Assembly (NCBI RefSeq): GCF_040958095.1
Contig: NC_091175.1
Span: 18,264,195 to 18,328,194 of the forward strand
Source: Procambarus clarkii
Lineage: Eukaryota; Arthropoda; Malacostraca; Decapoda; Cambaridae
Direction: 5' to 3'
DNA length: 64,000 nt
In this document: positions 22,606 through 31,900 of the stretch, one piece after another
Numbering within the stretch: position 1 is the stretch's first letter
How the letters are laid out: each line of letters starts with the position of its first letter
Program-made: the position numbers and the translations under genes
Notes under the pieces: model-generated
Databases searched by the model: none
Told to the model about the DNA's origin: nothing
What the model saw: only the letters and a program-made list of their open reading frames with translations

Positions 22606-22824
22606 AAATAAACTTGAAAGTTAGGTTGTGTCAGGTCATGTTGGTTTTAAAATTTATTGGCAAACTGTTTAATGTATGGTGTTGCAAGTATCCAAGGATA
22701 CTTGACCTAATCTACATTATTGTGGGAAAATTATTTGAATTAATTATAGCAAAAACAAATCAATAAATGATTCACAACATGGTTGTACCAAGGGCTGCTC
22801 ATTTTTTACATATTTGCTTTCATT

Positions 22825-23110
22825 CTGTTCCAAAATTATTGAGGCAGTTGTCAGAGGTCCGCGGTTGTTCAACGTCCTCCCAGCGACTATAAGAAATATT
22901 GCCAGAACAACCGTGGACATCTTCAAGAGAAAACTGGACGGTTTTCTAAGAGAAGTTCCGGATCAGCCGGGCTGTGGTGGGTACGTGGCCCTGCGGGCCG
23001 CTTCAAGCAACAGCCTGGTGGACCAAACTCTCACAAGTCAAGCCTGGCCTCGGGCTGAGCTTGGGGAGTAGAAGAACTCCCAGAACCCCATCAACCAGGT
23101 ATCAAAAAGG
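22825..23110 (+). mobile_element. LINE 3' end, relic (PATIRNI family)
   Basis: Open frame encodes VRGPRLFNVLPATIRNIART, then TVDIFKRKLDGFL and VPDQPGCGGYV, the C-terminal end of a LINE reverse-transcriptase protein. The 3' region has the CTGGCCTCGGGCTGAGCTTG motif found again at 28550-28770 (minus) and 63485-63550. Confidence 0.65.
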
Positions 23111-23360
23111 TATCAACCAGTTGATATTGAAAAGGTTTGTGATATTGTTTACCTTTAGCACAGCTTTTGATACAGTACCAGTTGAAAGTGATTAAAAAGA
23201 TAGACTCATGGCATTAGGGGTGCTATCTTGGCTGGATTTGATATAACCATGCCCTAGGGAAACAAAAAGTTAGTATAAATGGAGTTAGGTCAGGGGTGGG
23301 AAACTGTTGTAAGTGGATTGCCTCGTGGCTCTCCCCAAAGACTCTTGACATTTACAAAAT

Positions 23361-23363
<3 letters not shown>

Positions 23364-23413
<50 letters not shown>
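23364..23413. repeat. (TA)n microsatellite
   Basis: Uninterrupted TA dinucleotides abutting the MITE that starts at 23413. Confidence 0.95.
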
Positions 23414-23416
<3 letters not shown>

Positions 23417-23799
23417 GTACCTAGTAGCCAGAACGCACTTCTCGGCCTACTATGCAAGGCCTGATTTGCCTAATAAGCCAAGTTTTCATGAATTAATATA
23501 TTTTCTCTTAATTTTTTTCTTATGAAATGATAAAGCTACCCATTTCATTATGTATTAGGTCAATTTTTTTTTTATTGGAGTTAAAATTAACGTAGATATA
23601 TGACCGAACCTAACCAACCCTACCTAACCTAACTAACCTATCTTTATAGGTTAGGTTAGGTTAGGTAGCCTAAAAAGTTAGGTTAGGCTAGGTTAGGTAG
23701 GTTAGGTAGTCGAAAAACAATTCATGAAAACTTGGCTTATTAGGCAAATCGGGCCTTGCATAGTAGGCTGAGAAGTGCGTTCTGGCTACTAGGTACGAC
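23413..23799. mobile_element. MITE with approx. 80-bp terminal inverted repeats and TTAGG-like core
   Basis: Ends are inverted copies (GTCGTACCTAGTAGCCAGAA at the left and its complement at the right, arms 23413-23492 and 23719-23799). The interior at 23610-23710 is a hairpin of CCTAA runs followed by TTAGG runs, resembling the arthropod telomere repeat. It lies between (TA)n arrays, consistent with a TA target. A diverged copy with internal insertions is seen at about 37780-38235. Confidence 0.75.
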
Positions 23800-23834
23800 A
23801 TATATATATATATAATATATATAAATATAAATGA

Positions 23835-23933
<99 letters not shown>

Positions 23934-23937
23934 CACA
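23800..23937. repeat. (TA)n microsatellite
   Basis: Mostly TA dinucleotides, the longest run from about 23841 to 23931. Confidence 0.95.
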
Positions 23938-23943
23938 CATATA

Positions 23944-24767
23944 CAGTGGTACCTCGGAAGACGAGGGTGTTGATACGCGTACAGGCCGACTAGCACGTAG
24001 TGGTACGGCGATCGCGCCTCAGTTTACCAGTGCCTTGTGCCCAGTGACTATCCCGCCTGAATTCTTCACAAGGATTTACAGTTTTTTGTCATTTTTTTTG
24101 CCATTTGAGCATAAAAGTTGTTATTATATATCTCGCCGTGGGTCCCAAGAAAGTCCCAAGTAAGGTTCATCCTAAGAAAATAGTGAGTAGAGGCAGTAGA
24201 AGCTGTCCCTTCTTCATTAAGAAAATGTGTGAAGTATGGGAAGAACTGCAAAGTTTTGTTGAAACAACTTACCTAGATAAAGCTGTAGCAGGCCGTTGCA
24301 TTGACCATTTAAATGACGATGTGATGTCTTACTACAGACAAGTGTTAAAATGTAGGGAAAAACAAGTGTCTTTAGACAAATTCTTAGTAAGACAAACAAG
24401 TCCTAGTGGTATACAGGCAAAACGTGCCAGAGAGTGCACACCAGTGAAGTCCTCACTGCCTGATGTTATAATGTAAGGGGACTCCCCTTCCAAACAGTAA
24501 CACCTCTCTTCCTCCCCCTTCCTCACCATCTTCCATACGCCAACAGCAGTCATCAGCAAGGGTAAGTAATAACTTGAACATAGTTTTGTAGGTTTATTTA
24601 GATGAATTAGGTATAAAATTTAGTTTGAAGTGAGGTTTTTGGGTAGTCAGGAACGAATTAATTCATTTCCTATTATTTCTTATAATCCGAAGCTAATTTC
24701 CCCATGAGTTTTTGGAATACGAGCTGTCACCAGGAATGGATTAAACTCTTAAACCGAGGTACCATTG
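23944..24767 (+). mobile_element. Tigger/pogo-type DNA transposon, internally deleted
   Basis: Terminal inverted repeats CAGTGGTACCTCGG and CCGAGGTACCATTG mark the ends. Inside, an open frame (24105-24476) starts with GPKKVPSKVHPKKIVS, typical of the Tigger transposase N-terminus, then passes directly to the transposase C-terminal part (VWEELQSFVET, SYYRQVLKCREKQVSLDKFL). The DNA-binding and DDE catalytic parts are missing. This is a non-autonomous derivative of a Tc1/mariner-superfamily element that can only have moved with a full enzyme supplied from elsewhere. Confidence 0.8.
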
Positions 24768-24789
24768 TGTATATGTGTGTGTATATGTG

Positions 24790-24793
24790 TGTG

Positions 24794-24834
<41 letters not shown>

Positions 24835-24852
24835 TATATATATATAAAATAT

Positions 24853-24919
<67 letters not shown>

Positions 24920-24920
24920 C
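24790..24920. repeat. (TA)n microsatellite
   Basis: TA dinucleotides with a few interruptions. Confidence 0.95.
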
Positions 24921-24953
24921 CTATACTTGCATAAACCACAAGTGAAGATTAAC

Positions 24954-25143
24954 AATCTTTGGACAACACCCACCAGTGGGACTCGAACCCAGAAAGCACA
25001 ACTACCTTCCAGTAGCTGGCATAACTAGTATGCTTTAACCCACTATGCCATCAGACCTTACAAGCATACTAGTTATGCCAGCTACTGGAAGGTAGTTGTG
25101 CTTTCTGGGTTCGAGTCCCACTGGTGGGTGTTGTCCAAAGATT
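24954..25143. repeat. tRNA-like foldback 1 (82-bp perfect arms)
   Basis: Arms 24954-25035 and 25062-25143 are exact reverse complements with a 26-base loop. Read on the minus strand the left arm plus loop form a tRNA-like unit: A-box-like TGGCATAGTGGGTTAAAG, B-box GGGTTCGAGTCCCACTGG. The right arm repeats its 3' part in the opposite direction. (TA)n tracts lie on both sides. Confidence 0.75.
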
Positions 25144-25195
25144 ATATATATATATATATATATATACTGTATATATATACTGTAATATATATATA
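25144..25195. repeat. (TA)n-rich spacer
   Basis: TA and TACTG tracts between the two tRNA-like foldbacks. Confidence 0.85.
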
Positions 25196-25197
25196 AT

Positions 25198-25448
25198 TGA
25201 AAACTCACACCCCAGAAGTGACTCGAACCCATACTGCCAGGAGCGCTATGCAACTGGTGTACAGGGCACCTTATCCACTCAACCATCACGACCAGACAAA
25301 AGCTGATGGTAGCCGAGGCTATTTCCCCATCAGCTACCATCAGTTTTTGTTCGGTCGTGATGGTTGAGTGGATAAGGTGCCCTGTACACCAGTTGCATAG
25401 CGCTCCTGGCAGTATGGGTTCGAGTCACTTCTGGGGTGTGAGTTTTCA
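25198..25448. repeat. tRNA-like foldback 2 (approx. 100-bp arms)
   Basis: Almost the whole 250 bp is a palindrome centred near 25323. Each arm contains a complete tRNA-like unit with A-box-like TGGTTGAGTGGATAAGG and B-box-like GGGTTCGAGTCACTTC, in opposite directions. The two arms differ by only a few bases. Confidence 0.75.
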
Positions 25449-25902
25449 GTTGCATGTATGCCTGGGGACCATTCAGGCTTGTATGCATATATATATACTG
25501 TATTATATATATATAATAAATAACACACACAGTATATAAGATTTTACCGAGAATGCAGTTATTCCATAATTATATATGGGTATTTGTATTTTTAAGGTGT
25601 ATCATCAAATTTATTGCATTCCTACACCCTCATTGTTGTATTTAATTATTATTAAACTGGTGATAGATAAATGTGCCATATGATCAGAATCCGTTTTGTT
25701 AATTTTTTCTTTTTAATATGTTTGACATTTTATGCATGCCCCAAAATTTGGACTTATAATAATATTGACTGCACGAAAATTTAGGTTGAGCCGAACAAAT
25801 TCTTTTATAAAAACAAAATGCATGTACAGTATATTTGATTTGACTACACTTAAAAATTAATTACAGTACAGTATAGTATTAATTCAAGTAATTCCCTTGC
25901 AG

Positions 25903-25974
25903 GCAACATTGCTTCCAGTGTCTGCTTGACCTCCAAAGATGAGCATAAACGACACTCCAGCCTTGTTGATGATG
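25903..25974 (+). CDS. RING-cyclophilin gene, exon 1 (start codon 25939)
   Basis: Acceptor TTCCCTTGCAG ends at 25902 and donor GTAAGG starts at 25975. The ATG at 25939 opens twelve codons (MSINDTPALLMM) that join the RING exon in phase 0. An upstream non-coding exon is implied by the acceptor but was not found. Confidence 0.6.
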
Positions 25975-28900
25975 GTAAGGATAATTGTTTTACTCACTTC
26001 ATGGCAGATATTGGAAGGTCAAGCCCCAAATATGAGTAACAAAATGGAGCCAAAGATATGATAGGATATGCAAAATAGAGCCAGTGAAGAGTAGAGGTTC
26101 CATAGGAACAATCGGCGAACATTGTAAGCATCTAAGGTCTGTCTCTTCCTCCTCCTATTAAATATAAGAAACTGGAGAGACTGTACTATTGCCCGGGTCT
26201 TTCCCATCTATCTGTCTATCCATCTACCTTGCTATATATCAATTTATCCAACCATCTACTGTCTGTCTGTCTGTCTCTCTGTGTCTGTCTCTAACTATGT
26301 TTCTCACTCTACTGTGTACCCAGCACCTACTTCTGTCTTCAATCTTTCACCCACAAGATCATCATTCTATTTTTGCCATAAGTATGGGGAGGTGCATAAT
26401 TTTGAAGAGTACTGTACTGTATGTGTTAGGCTTGTATCGAGGTCCCAACAGAGTCGAATTATTGACCCTCGCCAGGATGCAACCCCACAATAAGCAGACT
26501 TATGGTTACCTATTTTCTACTAGGTGAACTGGATCATTAGGTGATAGGAAACGTGCTCAATCGACTTGAGAATGGTCCAGGACGGACCGAAACGTCGTCA
26601 TCCCTTCACCTTTTAGTGTGTGGTCTGGTCAACATGTGCTCTTGATTGAGAGTAAAGAACGAATCCAACTGTATTACCGGTACCCTTGTTGGCATCGTAC
26701 TTTTCTGGTCTATATGGGGCTAAAATCCATATTGTTTTTAATAAGTATTTTATACCTGTAGTAAGAAAACTTTGTCAAGTAGTGCTATTAAATTTTTTTT
26801 TATACTGTATATCCAGTCTAACATGACACATTCTTCAGCAGGATAACAGCAAGCCAGAAGAATGTACAATCTGTTTTGGCACTTATGATGAAATTCTGCT
26901 CAGGCCACGCTCATTGCCTTGTGGTCATGCGTTTTGCTCTCAGTGCATTGAACGGGCTATCAAGAATGGTCAGGTTGCATGCCCCAGCTGTCGTGCTGAA
27001 CACATTGCTACAACTGCTACTCAGTTTCCAATCAATTATGGTATGGAGGCCTTTGTTAGGAAACTCGCTTCAGTTGGAACTGTGCCGGCAAAACGTAGTC
27101 AAGACCCTCCAATAGGCATCGGCAAGAAGTTACGCTCCTTAGTGCAGGAGCAAAAGAGCAACATCAGCAGCCTCATTACCAGCTGTGAAGACACTCTGTG
27201 CCAGCTGGGTGAATATCGGGGACAGCTGAGAGACCGAAAGACTCGCCATCACCAACTCCAAGATAAACTCGATGGTCTGGTAGAACAGAATAAAACTACA
27301 ATTGAACTCTTGGAACAAGAAGACACCAGTGTAGTTGATATGACGGCAAAAGGAGAGGACGGGAAAAAGCGGCTCCAGGTTATGTTGGGGAACCTGGAAA
27401 AAGTCTACACTGCACACGAGGTTGACACAATCGCAGACAGAGCTGATCAGTGCCATGTAGAGGTAAAAGAATGGCTCCACGAATGCCAGGACATCTTCCC
27501 AGATTTCAACGCACTTCACACTTCAGTAAAGGTATGCTGTTAAAGGCCACATTTGCTTAAAGTTCAAAAAGTTTAAAAGTTTTGAATTAAGGTTTTTTTA
27601 AGTCATAATTTTGCATATGTTTCACAAAGCTGCATGTTGTATATGTGATTTTTGTTTCATTCACCTAATTATGAATACATTTCCTGTTGACGGGGAATAG
27701 GAAGCCTCTACTCAAGTCTCGTCGAGATCCCCTTGGGCCAAATACTGAGCTTCCCCAGGATGCAACCCACAACAATTGATTAGCTTCCAGGTAACCAGGT
27801 ACCTATTTTGCTGCTAGTTGAACAGAGGCATCAGGTGAAAGGAAATGTGCCCAATAGTTTTCTCTGGGACTGAACCCAGGTTCCATGGTTGTGAGCAAAA
27901 AAAGATGTGATCCACCAAGTTACAGAACCAAATAGTTGTCTATTGGTCTCTTAAGTCAAGGCCTGAAGCATCATCATAGTACATTTTATTGACTTATTTA
28001 TTTATTTACTAACGAGACCATACGTTGGGTTGTGAGAGTACGTAACACTGGTGTTCTTACATTCTAGCAAAGCTACTAACATGCATAGCATTTTGGGAAG
28101 ATAGCAATTATAGCAAAGTTATCTTCAGAAAAACTAATATAAGTATTGTTATTTGTAATAAATAAAATAGTAACAAAATTTTATTTTTTAAATGATTTCA
28201 GCTAAACTCTCTTGTTTTTAATACATTATATTCTCTGCTTTCAAAACTGTGTATGCATTTTCTTGCATGTATATTTTACATTTTAATGCAAAGTATTCCA
28301 AAAAAGTTTATCGATTAAAAACATTGTTCTCTGTAACCCTTATCTCACCGGAAAAACTGTCTCCATTATTCTTGTGTTGATAGTGACAGCAGCAGGAGAC
28401 AATTGGTGAAGGAGGCCGCTGGAGGTGATGACTACACAGATGGTACCATGGCTGTCCCCGTTTACTCGGTAGACTTGACCGGCATAATTAATATTCTTGT
28501 TGAGAAAATCCGTACAAGCCGTGATGGGGATTTGAACCTATACCTGGTTGATACCTGGTTGAGGAGGTTCTGGGAGTAGTTCTACTCCCCAAGCCCAGCC
28601 CGAGGCCAGACTTGACTTGTGAGAGTTTGGTCCACCAGGCTGTTGCTTGGAGCGGCCCGCAGGCCCACATACCCACCACAGCCCGGTTGGTCCGGCACTC
28701 ATTGAAGGAAACAATCTAATTTCCTCTTGAAAATGTCCACGGTTGTTCCTGTAGTATTTCTGATCCTATGCGGTGGGTAGTCCCACGCCTGACAGCTGAG
28801 TGGACAGTGCTTCGGATTCCTAGTCCTGAGGTTCCGGGTTTGATCCCCGGTGGAGGCAGAAACAAATGGGCAGAGTTTCTTTCACCCTGATGCCCTTGTT

Positions 28901-31900
28901 ACCTAGCAGTAAATAGGTACCTGGGGGTTAGACAGCTGCTACGGGCTGCTTTCTGGGGGTGTGAGGCCTGGTTGAGGACCGGGCCGTGGAGATGCTAAGC
29001 CCTGAAATCATCTCAAGATAATGCCCCAGACAATCCCACCACCCACTGCATGGGTTCGAATCCTCATCACGGCTGCTACGGATTTTCTCGTTGATTCATC
29101 ACATTAGTGTGATTACTCTCTAAATACTTGTGTTGGTAATGACAGGTGCAGGAGACCATCAAGGAGGCCCAGGAGATAATAACCCCAGAAGCAGGTGCCG
29201 CAACTCTGCTTGTCCACCCGAGGGACTCGGCCACCAACATCATGGAGAAAGTTTGGGACATAACTCGTGGAGTTCCTCTTGAGGAAATAACTGTAAGTTT
29301 GCATTTCTTTTTAAATTTGGTATTCCCTGTAATACAGCTCAATAGGATAACTTATGCAGCATGTGTATTGTCTAGATTTTTGCTTTTTTTGCTGCTAGAA
29401 TTATGATAGCAGTTGCATTATACAGTAATGATACTCCTTTCTGTAAAAAAATTTCACTGTTGAAAAATTTACAGCTAAATAATAGTTCTACCATTATTTT
29501 CAACCCACAAAGTCACAAGGTAAACAGGAATGTAACCCATGTATGTCCATAGTATTTCACCATTACAAATTTCCCCAGCGCTGTTTTACACTGCTCACAG
29601 TGAGTGCCTCCACTAGTGCCGATTTCCTAAGCATCGTTACATATAATATATTTCAGATAAGCGGGAATAAAATCCATCGATGTACTTGCAACCAGTGAAA
29701 ATTCTTTTGAGCACTAGAGTACATTCCCGAGCACCATTGTACACCGATTAGTGTCTTATCGGTGAAAATATCCAGAGCACCGCTATACACTACCACAGTT
29801 CCTGTAATATCTATATGTATCGGTATATACTGTATATACCTACATACTTTAGACTTGTATTGAGGGTCCCATTCCCCCCCTGTAGGTCAGACTACTAACC
29901 TTCTCCCAGGATACAACCCACAACAGTTGCTTAAGTCCTGGTACCTATTTACTGCTAGGTGAGTAGAGACATGAGGTGAAAAGAAATGTGCCCAACCATT
30001 TCTGTCTTGCCTGGGAATCAAACTTGGGATCCCTGATTGTCATTTTGCTGTCTGCAAGCCCCCCCTTTCCCTCCATCCCCAACAAAGTTTTACATGCTTA
30101 CCCCTCATTGCACATGGTAAGCATGTACTGTACATAACAAAATTCTACATAATTATTTCCAGATACTTTGCATCAGCTTTACTGTCTCACTGGGTGCCTC
30201 TTGACTATATATCAAAACCATGTGCCTGATTAATTTAAGTTCTCTGTTCCTTCTGCTTTTACATTTATGATATGTCTCTACTTCTCTCCTACATACACTG
30301 AATGTCTCAAAAGATTGCAGTCATTTGCCAACGCAGACAATTACAAAATAATAAGTTGGAGTATTCGTAAGCACATAATGTAATGTTATAAAGTCACTAA
30401 TACACACAGCTTCATTACATGGGGACTGACTAAGCACTCAAACTGTAATTCCTGGAATGAAGAGGAGAGAGAGAGAGATGTCAATTAATATGAACATGGA
30501 AAATATTGGAGAGACAGGTTTGAAATCTACACAACACAAATACAGCATACTCAAGTGCAAGATGTGGTAGGACGTGCAAAGGAGATCCAATGAGGAGTCC
30601 AAATGCTATAAGCATAACTGGAAAATACGTTCTAAACATCAGAGGCTCGCAGCTCTTCCATCTCGTGCCAACAAATAAATGTTGCTGGAACAATGGTGGA
30701 AACTATCAAGTAGAATTGGACACACGTTAGAAGGTGAAGGGACGACGACGTTTCGGTCCATCCTGGACCATTCTCAAGTCAATTGTGAGAATCGACTTGA
30801 GAATGGTCCAAGACAGACCGAAACGTCGTCATCCCTTTCCCTTCTAGTGTGTGGTCTGGTCAACATACTTCAGTCACGTTATTGTGACTCATCGCCTGCA
30901 CAGAATTGGACACATTTCTGATGGAGTTATTGGATCACCTTGCCTATTTGGGCCTTTGGGCTGTGGGAGAGGAACCATCCTCGTATACCACACAATTGCT
31001 GGGGAAGGTTACAGAAGTATAAGAACTCTTGAAATTCTCAACAGGTAATCTTTTTCATGAGGTTTCTTTTTTGGTGTTGGTATTTATGAGATGTCTCTGT
31101 TTATCATCTAGACTCTTAAGAGTCTGGTGACTGCTCTCTGCTGGTATCCTTGGGGGTCTTGTCACTAGATCTGATGCTCTGTTCTGTGTAAAGAAGTGTA
31201 AGGATGAGTGTAAAGAAACCTTTCATGTGCCTGGATTGCCAGTCACCAGAGTTATGCTCTCTGTATATAGCCAGTTTGTACTTCGGCTGTTATGATTCTC
31301 ATGAGTTTCCCACTACGTGAAAAGACGCAGATATTTGGGCTGAGCATCGGTTCATTAGTTGTCTGGTTCTCCTTAGTGTTTTTTTACCTTGTAGGTTGGC
31401 CGCTATAGAACGTTCATAAATTTTTATCTCTTTTGTTCCAGAGAGTGCGGGATTATTCTTGTTGTCGGAGACGGGAAGCCTGTACGTACTTAGGTTTGTC
31501 AACAGTTGCCTAACTCCCGAGTACCTATTTACCGCTAGGTCAACAGAGGCGTCGGGTTAAAGGAAATGTACCCAACAATTTGTGTCCCACCCAGGGATCG
31601 AACCCGGGATCCTCGCTTGCAAGTCGAATGTAAACCGCTGTGCTACAGAACCCTGCCAGATATACATGATGTATCCGGCTGCTTCCTCACCCCTGTATGT
31701 AAGCACTATTTTTATTGTACCCTTGAGCTACACCTTGGCAGTGTTTTTGTGGATACATTTTTCAATCTGTCGGTTCCAGATGGGCGAGCCTCTCTAGCCT
31801 ATCCTTGTCTCTTTTGTTGAGATAGGGTTTGATTAGGGTTAGCCTGGAGCAGTGGTCTTCACATCCCTCTCCCTCCTCCTCCTCCCCAAGACCCAATGCG

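Noticed and set aside
24954-25448. Functional tRNA genes
   Set aside because: A and B boxes are present but the units do not fold into a full cloverleaf with a clean anticodon arm by eye, and they occur as repeats and palindromes; SINE-like origin fits better.
23688-25528. Open frames made of Tyr-Ile repeats
   Set aside because: They are translations of (TA)n microsatellites and carry no coding signal.
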